From a virus: a stretch of DNA of 64,000 nucleotides. The notes below the pieces were generated by a model. The model saw only the letters and a program-made list of their open reading frames with translations. It ran no database searches and had not been told where the DNA came from. Both the position numbers and the translations under genes were made by a program. Below are positions 52,593 through 60,968 of this stretch, one piece after another; position 1 is the first letter of the stretch, and the number at the start of each line of letters is the position of its first letter. The stretch spans positions 1 to 64,000 of IMG/VR virus record IMGVR_UViG_3300020446_000004; one strand, written 5' to 3'.

Positions 52593-53193
52593 GTATAAAG
52601 TCGCTAATGCAACTCCAGTAATTCCTACAAAATGCGTAATAGGTTTAGATAGAGATGGAGTAATTAATCAAGATTTAGGTAATGAGCAAGGATGTAGATA
52701 TGTAACTTCGCCTAATGAATTTAAACCAATTGAAGGTAGCTTAGAAGCTGTGGCAAAGATTAGACAACTAGGGCATAGAATAGTAATTATAACAAATCAA
52801 GGCGGTATACAAAAAGGTATAATGTCTGCTGAAGATGTTGATAGTGTTCATGATCATATGCTTGAGTTATTAGGGCAAGCAGGTTGTCCTAGTATTGATG
52901 CAATATATTATAGCGAAAGTAGCCAAAAAAATGATATGTATGCAAAGCCCAATGCAGGCATGTTTAAAAGATGCGCCAAAGAACATAAAGATATTAAGTG
53001 GAGCCAAGGATTTTTTGTTGGTGATAAAATGAGCGATTTACGTGCCGCAGTCAAAGTAGGTGCAAGACCTGTATTGGTTAGAACCGGTTATGGACGTGAG
53101 ACTGAAAAACAGCTAAATAAGTATACATACAAGGATATCAAAAAGAAAACCTATGTATTTGACGATTTAGCTGATTTTGCAAACCAGCTTTGA
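52582..53193 (+). CDS. gmhB: GmhB-like heptose-1,7-bisphosphate 7-phosphatase (HAD)
   Basis: A 203-residue HAD phosphatase. Motif I is DRDGVIN (nucleophile Asp23, acid Asp25), motif II TNQGGIQKG near 73, motif III Lys in KPNAGMFKRC near 122, and motif IV GDKMSDLRAA near 141. This matches the GmhB/histidinol-phosphatase subfamily. The CxH...CxC zinc loop of typical GmhB is absent: the region reads YYSESSQKNDMYAKP. Removing the C7 phosphate links the two HldE reactions. With hldE and hldD present the heptose assignment is favoured over histidinol phosphate. Last gene of the overlapping operon. Confidence 0.78.
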   Translation: MIDKYKVANATPVIPTKCVIGLDRDGVINQDLGNEQGCRYVTSPNEFKPIEGSLEAVAKIRQLGHRIVIITNQGGIQKGIMSAEDVDSVHDHMLELLGQAGCPSIDAIYYSESSQKNDMYAKPNAGMFKRCAKEHKDIKWSQGFFVGDKMSDLRAAVKVGARPVLVRTGYGRETEKQLNKYTYKDIKKKTYVFDDLADFANQL

Positions 53194-53207
53194 TAGGAGA
53201 AAAATAT

Positions 53208-53540
53208 ATGCCATATGCAGTAAAAAAACCGCATCCAACAGTGGACAACGTTATGCTTTATCACACATGGGATCCTGATGGTGACGGTTACGAAGAAATT
53301 AGAAAATTCCCAGATCAAGAAAAAGCAAACGTATTTGCAGCCGAACACGCAGGCGCAGTCGTGGTAGAAATAGGTTACGAAATTGATCAATCAGATCAAA
53401 TGATAGCTGATAGATATGCACAGTCAATTGATCCAGCAAGACCAGAAGGTAGTATTACACCATCAACTAACGCAGAAGCAGAACACAGATTCGAGCCAGG
53501 ACCACTTAGAGCTTTCACTGCACACGGCATTTTAGGTTAA
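53208..53540 (+). CDS. hypothetical protein
   Basis: The ATG at 53208 follows TAGGAGAAAAATAT, an ideal site; a TTG upstream at 53190 has none. The 110-residue product (MPYAVKKPHPTVDNVMLYHT) contains WDPDGDGYEEI, which looks like a single EF-hand-type D-x-D-x-D-G loop, and an acidic, disordered C-terminus. I recognise no family. It lies between the sugar operon and the virion-protein block. Confidence 0.5.
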   Translation: MPYAVKKPHPTVDNVMLYHTWDPDGDGYEEIRKFPDQEKANVFAAEHAGAVVVEIGYEIDQSDQMIADRYAQSIDPARPEGSITPSTNAEAEHRFEPGPLRAFTAHGILG

Positions 53541-53551
53541 GGACTAACCTA
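53533..53551 (+). promoter_or_regulatory. hairpin presenting the ribosome binding site in its loop
   Basis: A perfect 7-bp stem TAGGTTA/TAACCTA encloses loop AGGAC. The AAGGA ribosome binding site is in and beside the loop, the upstream stop codon is in the left arm, and the A of the next ATG (53551) closes the stem. Initiation at 53551 could be controlled by this fold or by ribosomes finishing the gene before. Confidence 0.5.
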
Positions 53552-55071
53552 TGGCAATACCAGTAGCTCCCGTATTCGATAGGATTAGATTAGTACCTCG
53601 TCCAACTGACTTTTTGGACAGGAATACAGGAGCCAGTGGCGAGCTTTTCTACGAGAAGGAAACAAAAACACTTCGTGTATACAATGGGTTACAACGAGGT
53701 GGTTTTGAAGTTCTCAGCGAAGAAAGATTAAGAATAAACACTGCTAATTTAGAGGTTGCTACAGTAAAATATAATACATTTGTAGGCAATGACGGAGTAG
53801 GAAACAAATATTATTTTAACAATGATTTTTCAAACTATGCACCTGCTTTAACTTTTGTAGTAGGATACACATATAGATTTGATCAATCAAATTATACCAA
53901 TTTGTTTTATCCTAATCCACAAGGAGGCACGTTAAATCCTCATCCTTTAGAATTTAGTGTGCAAGAAAACGGCACATTAGGTGGAGGCGTCCAATATACT
54001 GAAGGTGTTGTATATCTTTTAGATGACGCAGAAGTAACTAGGGAAAAATACCTAAATGATTTTACAAGCTCTACAACTAGGGCAATACAAATAACAATCA
54101 CAACAAATACACCAAATACTCTTTACTATTACTGTACTAGACACACAGGAATGGGCGGAGAAATAACAGTAGGTATGCCAGGATCAGGCACAGGCTCCGG
54201 CGGAGCAAGTATTACAGCAAGTGATTCGGCACCTACAGAACCTAGTGCAGGAGCACTATGGTATAACAGTGCAACTGGATATTTGTATGTATATGTTGAT
54301 GACGGTGATAGTCAACAATGGGTACAGCCTGTTGCTGGTAACGTGTTTAGTGGATTGTATAATGATTTATTAGGCAAACCAACTTTCGCTACAGTTGCCA
54401 ACACAGGCGATTGGAACGATATACAAAATAAACCTACTATACCAGCTAGCCTTACTGATTTAGGAATTTCCGACGGGACTGCAAACCAAGTTCTAACCAC
54501 AGATGGTGCAGGCAATTTTACATTTGAAGATGGCGGAGGAGGATCTTCATATGATCAAAGTCTTAACACGACAGATGATGTTACATTTGACGAAATTACT
54601 GCAACAACAAGTTTAACTGCACCTAATGTAATTACAAATGGTGTAGGCGTAACTAACTTTACAAGTTCTACAAGTTTAACACTATCTGCTACAGATGGCG
54701 TGTTTCTTTCTGGAATAGCAAGATCTAGCGAAATAGTAAACACACTTACTGGAGCAACTTCAACAGTTGACCACAGTCTAAACTTAGGTAGTGTTTGGAA
54801 CCATACTAGCATTGCCGCAAACTTTACAGCAAACTTCACAAATGTACCAACAACTACTGACAGAACTATTTCGGTTGCATTAATATTAAATCAAGGTGCA
54901 TCACCATATCTTCCTAATGCTGTTCAAATAAACGGAGGCACTGAAAGTATAAACTGGGAAGATGCATCTGCACCGACACCTAATGCAAACCAAACAGATG
55001 TTGTTGTCTTTACACTTGTACGTACAGGCGGTTCATGGAATGTATTAGGGAGTCTAACAACTTATGGCTAG
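53551..55071 (+). CDS. virion protein with cupredoxin-like domain
   Basis: A 506-residue protein. The N-terminus (residues 1-75) resembles fibre adaptors (DRNTGASGELFYEKETKTLRVYNG). About 100-215 look like a cupredoxin fold: YTYRFDQSN, a His in NPHPLEFS near 130, and LYYYCTRHTGMGGEITV near 191-207. The latter has the C-x2-H-x2-M spacing of amicyanin, so a type-1 copper site is possible. The rest is fibre-like (LWYNSATGYLYVYVDDGD, then NLT/TTSLTAPNV repeats) with a final beta domain. It overlaps the protease gene by 8 bp. Confidence 0.65.
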   Translation: MAIPVAPVFDRIRLVPRPTDFLDRNTGASGELFYEKETKTLRVYNGLQRGGFEVLSEERLRINTANLEVATVKYNTFVGNDGVGNKYYFNNDFSNYAPALTFVVGYTYRFDQSNYTNLFYPNPQGGTLNPHPLEFSVQENGTLGGGVQYTEGVVYLLDDAEVTREKYLNDFTSSTTRAIQITITTNTPNTLYYYCTRHTGMGGEITVGMPGSGTGSGGASITASDSAPTEPSAGALWYNSATGYLYVYVDDGDSQQWVQPVAGNVFSGLYNDLLGKPTFATVANTGDWNDIQNKPTIPASLTDLGISDGTANQVLTTDGAGNFTFEDGGGGSSYDQSLNTTDDVTFDEITATTSLTAPNVITNGVGVTNFTSSTSLTLSATDGVFLSGIARSSEIVNTLTGATSTVDHSLNLGSVWNHTSIAANFTANFTNVPTTTDRTISVALILNQGASPYLPNAVQINGGTESINWEDASAPTPNANQTDVVVFTLVRTGGSWNVLGSLTTYG

Positions 55072-56659
55072 TGAAAAAGAATATGTGGTTGTTGTACATA
55101 GAGGAATAGATTTAGAATCATTTGATGCTGAACTTGCCGCAGAAACAGGCACGGGACCAATTCCAAACAGAGCAGTAGAAGTAGCAAATCCAAGATGGGG
55201 TTCAAAACGCATGACCCATTGGATGCTTAGTGACGCAGAAGCAGAAGAACTTACAAAAGATGAACGTGTGCTTGCAGTTGAAATACCTGCAGATCAAAGA
55301 ACAGATATACAAATTGGACTTAATGCTAGACAGACTGGAATTTGGTATAGAGGATCAAGCACAAATAACACGCACGGCAATTGGGCATTGCGTAGATGCA
55401 TAGAAGTACATAACGATCCGTTTGGAAGTGATACAATACTCACTGGTGATTACACATATCCCTTAGACGGTACAGGGATAGATTTTGTAGTACAGGATAG
55501 TGGTATACAACCTGATCATCCAGAGTTTCAAGATGCAAATGGTGTCAGTAGAGTACAACAGATAGATTGGTTATCTAACAGTGGCATCGGCGGCGAAACA
55601 CAAGATGACAACTTTTATACAGACTATGATGGCCATGGCACTCACTGTGCAGGTACAGCAGTAGGTAAAACTTTTGGATGGGCAAAAAATGCAAGAGTAT
55701 ATAGTCAAAAACTAGCAGGATTAGAAGGCTCAGGTGATCCAAACAACGGAATTAGTATAGCTAATGCTTTTGATACTATAAGAATATGGCATAACAACAA
55801 AGCAGGTGCAGATGCTAATAGGCCAACTGTAGTAAACATGAGTTGGGGATACGGCACAACAAGAACTGGTGATCCTACAGATGGTGTTTATAGAGGAACT
55901 GCTTGGACATACGGTGTTGATTATAGTGATAGAGCAAGTTTAGAGCAAGCTACAGGTGTGCCTATTATGAGGATAACATCCGGTGGTGTGCCGGTGGCGG
56001 CTAGATTAAGCATAAGGGTAGCAAGTGTTGATGCTGAAATAGAAGATATGATCGATGCAGGCATACATGTATGCATTGCCGCAGGTAATAATTATAATAA
56101 AATAGATACTGGTGCCGGTAGTGATTATGCAAATACAGTAAATTTTAGTGGCAACGTAAGCTATCATCAAGGAAGCTCGCCATATAGTACTAGAGCGTTT
56201 ATGGTAGCAAGTGTAGATAGTGCAGTAAACGGATCAGATAACGATAAACCTAGTGTGTTTTCAAGCAGAGGTCCAGGATGTAACATTTGGGCACCAGGCA
56301 GTGATATAATGAGTGCAACAAGTAACGATTATAACAGTGCAAAATTTTCTCCTATTGAATATTTTGGAGATAGTAATTTTAAGCAAATGAGTATTAGTGG
56401 CACATCAATGGCATCTCCTCAAGTAGCAGGAATTTGTTGTCTTTACTTACAAGTATTTCCTGACCTTTCTCCTGAACAACTACAACAAAGAATATTAGCA
56501 GATAGTAAAGGTGTTATGGATACAACAGGATCAGATACAGATTATGACGATACACAAAACAGTCTACTAGGACAATCAACACAGTTTTTATACACAAAAT
56601 ACAGCCAAGAAAATCCGTGGACACTTACTGGTCCTTCGAATATATCAATAGGAAGTTAA
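55064..56659 (+). CDS. subtilisin-like serine protease (S8)
   Basis: A 531-residue subtilase with a complete catalytic set: Asp in VVQDSGIQPDHPEF near residue 147, His in DGHGTHCAGTAVG near 192, oxyanion Asn in IAAGNN near 344 and Ser in SGTSMASPQVAG near 446. Residues 1-100 could be a propeptide. No signal peptide is visible, so it would act inside the infected cell or as a virion component. Its position between a cupredoxin-domain protein and a giant adhesin suggests processing of fibre proteins or a host-surface role. Start within the end of the previous gene (ATGGCTAG overlap). Confidence 0.9.
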   Translation: MASEKEYVVVVHRGIDLESFDAELAAETGTGPIPNRAVEVANPRWGSKRMTHWMLSDAEAEELTKDERVLAVEIPADQRTDIQIGLNARQTGIWYRGSSTNNTHGNWALRRCIEVHNDPFGSDTILTGDYTYPLDGTGIDFVVQDSGIQPDHPEFQDANGVSRVQQIDWLSNSGIGGETQDDNFYTDYDGHGTHCAGTAVGKTFGWAKNARVYSQKLAGLEGSGDPNNGISIANAFDTIRIWHNNKAGADANRPTVVNMSWGYGTTRTGDPTDGVYRGTAWTYGVDYSDRASLEQATGVPIMRITSGGVPVAARLSIRVASVDAEIEDMIDAGIHVCIAAGNNYNKIDTGAGSDYANTVNFSGNVSYHQGSSPYSTRAFMVASVDSAVNGSDNDKPSVFSSRGPGCNIWAPGSDIMSATSNDYNSAKFSPIEYFGDSNFKQMSISGTSMASPQVAGICCLYLQVFPDLSPEQLQQRILADSKGVMDTTGSDTDYDDTQNSLLGQSTQFLYTKYSQENPWTLTGPSNISIGS

Positions 56660-56660
56660 A

Positions 56661-59600
56661 ATGCCACGTCTGACACAATTAGCAGGACTAGTAAAAAAAT
56701 CAGCAGGTGAAATAAGTTTTGTAAATCCTTATATAGATTTTAGTAGCGGTACAGCACCTACTGCTGTTGTATCTGAAGGATCTACTATTGAAGCTTTTTT
56801 TCAAATTTATGATGGCAGTCCTCAAGCTGGTGAGACAGTAAGTTATAGCATTACAACAGGCGGTGGCTTTGTGAACTCTGCAGATATTTCGATTCCCATT
56901 ACTGGAACATGCCCAGTAACAATTAATCAATTTGGCAGAGGAGTTTTTAGTATTAATTTCGAAATTACTGAAGATATAACAACAGAAGGCGCCGAGGATT
57001 TATCAATTACATTTACATATAATTATACTAATCCTTCAACTGGTGCAGGAACTGCTCAATATGTTTATGATCTGGGAATTTCTGATACAAGCCAAACACC
57101 AGCCAATCCAACATATGTGCTTAACAGAACTACAAGTAGTGCAAATGAAGGTGAAAGTTTTACTATCTCGTTAGTAACTGCAAATGTTGCAGGCGGCACC
57201 ACAGTTCCTTACACAATTACAGGTGTGTCCAGTGCTGATATTGGCGGTGTTAGTTTGACTGGTAATTTTGTAACTGGCACAACAGACGATGTAACTTTTA
57301 ACGTAACAGCAGATGCAACAACAGAAGGTGCAGAAACATTTAGTCTTGAATTAGATAACGGTGAAGATACTATTACAGTAACAATTAATGATACTAGTTT
57401 AGATCCTACATATGCTGTCAGTGCAAGTAGGGCAAGTGTAAACGAAGGTGAAAGTTTTACTGTTAATCTTACAACAACTGATGTACAAGATGGTGTTGGA
57501 GTAGGTTATACAATAACAGGAGTATCAAGTGCAGATATTGACGGTGCCTCTCTTACAGGTAGTTTTACAGTGAGTAGCAATGCCGCAAGTCTAAATGTAA
57601 CTGTAACTGCTGACGAATCACTAGGTGAGGGTAATGAAACATTTACCCTATCTCTTAACAATGGTGAAGATGCTGTAAGTGTAGACATTGCAGATAGTAG
57701 TGTAGATACAACACCGACTTATAGTAGCTTGACGCTACAAAGTGCAAGTAGCGTAAATGAAGGGTCTGCCAGTACGTTTAGAATTACAGGTAGAAACATA
57801 GCTCAAAATACCACAATAGACGTTATACTCACAGGAGTTACAGGTACTGTAGCGGCAAACGATTTTGCTCCTGCAAGTTTAACTCGCACAGTAACATGGA
57901 CAGGTGCTAGTAATCCTATTACACAATCACAAGATTTTACAGTAACACTTGCTGAGGACGAAATCACAGAAGGTGCAGAGTCATTCAAATGTGTATTATC
58001 AGCTACAGATAGTAATGGAACAGCAACAGGTGGACTTGAATCTCCCACAGTAACAATAGGTGATACTTCACTCAGTCCAGTAATAGGACAAGTCGAATTT
58101 ACAGGACTTACAAACGGTAATGAGGCATTCAGCCCTTGGACAGTGCCTACAGATGTAACAAGTATTAGTATTGTATGTATTGGCGGTGGGGGCGGTGGAG
58201 CAGGTTGTGCAAATTCCTACGGATACGCCGGTGGTGGAGGAGGCGGAGGCGGCCTAGCATACGCGAACAACGTTTCGGTAACTCCCGGAGAAACATTAAT
58301 AGTTAGAACAGGATATGCTGGTACAGCAGGCGGAAGAGGTCAAAATGGTGGCGACGGTGGAACAAGCAGTGTAAAAAGAGGATCAACCGAGCTTTGCTCT
58401 GTCAACGGAGGCTATGGCGGTTCAGCAAGCAATGTAGGCGGTGATGGCGGTGGAGCCAATGGTACAGGAACTAGATACACTGGCGGCGCTGGCGGTAATG
58501 GCCAAAGCTATTCGCGTGGTGGAGGCGGTGGTGGTGCCGCAGGATATAGTGGTGATGGTGGTGATGCAAGAGGCGGCAATAATTTTAGTGCTGGTGAAAA
58601 CGGTTCAGGCGGCGGCGGGGGCGGTGGTGGTGCGTGTTCTACAAGCCCTGGACAGACTGGCGGCGGAGGAATACAAAATAAAGGTCAAGGATCTAATGGT
58701 GTAGGCGGAAGTTATAACCAAGATGGTAATGGTGGATCTGGAGGTGAAGCAGGACAAAATGGTATTGGTGGTGCTTTAGGTGGAGGAGGTAGTGGTACAT
58801 CTTACACTGGAAATCCTTCGCAAGGTAATGGACAACGTGGTGGAGTTGGCAGTGTAAGGATTATATATCCAGGTACAAGTAGACAATTTCCAAGCACAAG
58901 AACAGCTAACGAAGCGGCAGTTAGTGGAACATACGACTCAATAATAAGGAATGATGCAGAAATACAAGAATATCCTAGTACTTTGAACGATGCAACTGTA
59001 ACATTTACATTATCAACTTCAGATGTTCCTCAAGGTACAACAGTAGGATATAGTTTTGTAAATGTTCAAGGCACTGTGACTGCTGACGATTTTATAAACA
59101 GAGATACGCTTTTTACTATAGGCAGTGATGGAACAGCAACAGTAAGTATGCAAGCCACAGGCGACTGGGCTACTGAAGGCACAGAAATATTTAAAATACA
59201 ATTGGCGTCAACTGACAGCATAGGTAATGATACAGAAGATTTACAAAGTCCTAATGTAACAATAACAGATAATTATCCTGCTACTATTTACAACAGCATA
59301 AGTTTAGATAAGTCAAACTACAATGAAGGCGACGAAGTTACCATTTCAGTAGATTATACAAACAATACAGATAAAGCAATATCAGTTGCATATACAGTTT
59401 CAAGTAGTTCAGGATCATCAACAGATTTTGATAACACGTATGGAATATTAAATCTAATAGGAGGAACTACATACGAAGGGCCACCTTATGCTGGGACAAA
59501 AACTACAATCCTAGCAGATGCAACAACTGAAGGTGCAGAAACTATGACTGTAACTTTGAATCCTACAGATTCAAACGGTAATCCTACTAATAGTAGATCT

Positions 59601-60947
59601 GCTACTGCAACTATCAATGATACAAGTTTGACGCCAAGAGTGCCAGGACAAAGCCTTGATGGATATATTCAGCAACCTGCGTATGACGATCAAGTAGGTG
59701 GTGCAAGACCTGGAGCAGGCTGGGGAGCTGTTTTAGGCGGAGATGATGATTTTGTAGTTGTAGGAAGTTATCTTTCAGCAAGGCCAAGTAGTGCAGGCAG
59801 TTACGAGGCAGCTCATGGGCAAGTACACATTTATAATAGACAAACAAAAGCATTATTACACGTTATCGAAAATCCCCTGACAGGTTCTGCATATGCCAGT
59901 GAAAGAACTATAATGTTTGGATCGGGTGTAGGTTTAACTAAAGTAGGAAGCACATATTATCTAGCAGTGGCAGGATCTAATTTTAAGTACAACGGAGTAA
60001 GTTATTATGATCCAAGAATCTTCGTTTATAAATCAACTAACAATTGGTCAACTTACAGTCTACATAAAACTGCAAGATTAGGTACATCAGATTCAGGTAA
60101 TCCAAACACACAAAGTGAGAAAAGATTTAGAGTAGGCGGAGATTATCTAGTTTATGGATATAATAATATGTCTAATTCAGGTACTGTAAGGTATATGCAA
60201 TTAAGTTCAAATGGTACTTCAGATCTTTCAACACCAGTAGCTCAATGGGAATCATTAGCTAGTACTACTTTACAGCAATATCAAAATTTTGAAGCAGGTA
60301 GTACTGTTGATACAGATGGTACATATATATTATATGGAAGTTATGAGAGAGATTATACATCAGGCTCTAACACATATCAGAATACAGGAACAGCTCAATT
60401 AGCTTTTAATGCTAACGGTAATGGATATAGATATCACGGTGGACAAACTTATGCAGGGTCTACTACTAATTGGGCCAATTTTGAATTTGGAAAAGGTGTT
60501 GCACTAGCTGGCAACTATTATGCTGTAGCATCTGGTGGAGACGATTACAGTGGAAACATAGATGCAGGCAGAGTAAGATGTTTTCAACTATCAACAGGAG
60601 GCTTAAGAGGAACTATCAACAGACCTGTGTTTAGTCCAGGTATTTCTGGCGGTGGTGGCTCTAAATTCTATGGAGGTCAACTATCTGGAAATTCAGACGG
60701 ATACATAGCAGTGTTATGGCAAGACGTCTACGGCCAAGATAACAACACATTGCGAATATACAATGCGGCCAATGGATCATTAGTAAATACTGTTCCTCAT
60801 CCTGGAAATGTAACGTATATACCAAATGTAAATGTAGACTTGTATCATTACAATGCAATACACATTACTAAAAGCTACGTGTTTACACGAACAACACCCC
60901 TCCAAACGCAAGGAGGCTCTGCATATTGCAGGATATACATACATTAA
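56661..60947 (+). CDS. giant mosaic adhesin: Calx-beta-like repeats, glycine-rich domain, propeller
   Basis: A 1428-residue protein. Residues about 25-480 hold four Calx-beta-like repeats (N-E-G-E-S-F-T...G-A-E-T-F-x-L...I-x-D-T-S). About 485-735 is a glycine-rich adhesin domain (AFSPWTVPTDVTSISIVCIG, then many G/GG/GGG runs) like receptor-binding tips of T-even phages. About 745-1010 contain more Calx-beta-like repeats. About 1015-1428 form repeats such as WGAVLGGDDDFVVVGSYL typical of integrin-alpha/FG-GAP or propeller domains. The ATG follows the protease stop by one base. Surface binding is inferred. Confidence 0.7.
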   Translation: MPRLTQLAGLVKKSAGEISFVNPYIDFSSGTAPTAVVSEGSTIEAFFQIYDGSPQAGETVSYSITTGGGFVNSADISIPITGTCPVTINQFGRGVFSINFEITEDITTEGAEDLSITFTYNYTNPSTGAGTAQYVYDLGISDTSQTPANPTYVLNRTTSSANEGESFTISLVTANVAGGTTVPYTITGVSSADIGGVSLTGNFVTGTTDDVTFNVTADATTEGAETFSLELDNGEDTITVTINDTSLDPTYAVSASRASVNEGESFTVNLTTTDVQDGVGVGYTITGVSSADIDGASLTGSFTVSSNAASLNVTVTADESLGEGNETFTLSLNNGEDAVSVDIADSSVDTTPTYSSLTLQSASSVNEGSASTFRITGRNIAQNTTIDVILTGVTGTVAANDFAPASLTRTVTWTGASNPITQSQDFTVTLAEDEITEGAESFKCVLSATDSNGTATGGLESPTVTIGDTSLSPVIGQVEFTGLTNGNEAFSPWTVPTDVTSISIVCIGGGGGGAGCANSYGYAGGGGGGGGLAYANNVSVTPGETLIVRTGYAGTAGGRGQNGGDGGTSSVKRGSTELCSVNGGYGGSASNVGGDGGGANGTGTRYTGGAGGNGQSYSRGGGGGGAAGYSGDGGDARGGNNFSAGENGSGGGGGGGGACSTSPGQTGGGGIQNKGQGSNGVGGSYNQDGNGGSGGEAGQNGIGGALGGGGSGTSYTGNPSQGNGQRGGVGSVRIIYPGTSRQFPSTRTANEAAVSGTYDSIIRNDAEIQEYPSTLNDATVTFTLSTSDVPQGTTVGYSFVNVQGTVTADDFINRDTLFTIGSDGTATVSMQATGDWATEGTEIFKIQLASTDSIGNDTEDLQSPNVTITDNYPATIYNSISLDKSNYNEGDEVTISVDYTNNTDKAISVAYTVSSSSGSSTDFDNTYGILNLIGGTTYEGPPYAGTKTTILADATTEGAETMTVTLNPTDSNGNPTNSRSATATINDTSLTPRVPGQSLDGYIQQPAYDDQVGGARPGAGWGAVLGGDDDFVVVGSYLSARPSSAGSYEAAHGQVHIYNRQTKALLHVIENPLTGSAYASERTIMFGSGVGLTKVGSTYYLAVAGSNFKYNGVSYYDPRIFVYKSTNNWSTYSLHKTARLGTSDSGNPNTQSEKRFRVGGDYLVYGYNNMSNSGTVRYMQLSSNGTSDLSTPVAQWESLASTTLQQYQNFEAGSTVDTDGTYILYGSYERDYTSGSNTYQNTGTAQLAFNANGNGYRYHGGQTYAGSTTNWANFEFGKGVALAGNYYAVASGGDDYSGNIDAGRVRCFQLSTGGLRGTINRPVFSPGISGGGGSKFYGGQLSGNSDGYIAVLWQDVYGQDNNTLRIYNAANGSLVNTVPHPGNVTYIPNVNVDLYHYNAIHITKSYVFTRTTPLQTQGGSAYCRIYIH

Positions 60948-60953
60948 TAAATA
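60946..60953 (+). promoter_or_regulatory. late promoter element AATAAATA
   Basis: TAATAAATAC overlaps the stop of the giant adhesin, 15 nt before the next ATG; AGAGGTTATT serves as the ribosome binding region. Confidence 0.5.
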
Positions 60954-60968
60954 CAATGAGAGGTTATT

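Noticed and set aside
53190-53207. TTG start for the 53208 gene
   Set aside because: No upstream ribosome binding site, and the codons would cover the AGGAGA site that serves the ATG at 53208.
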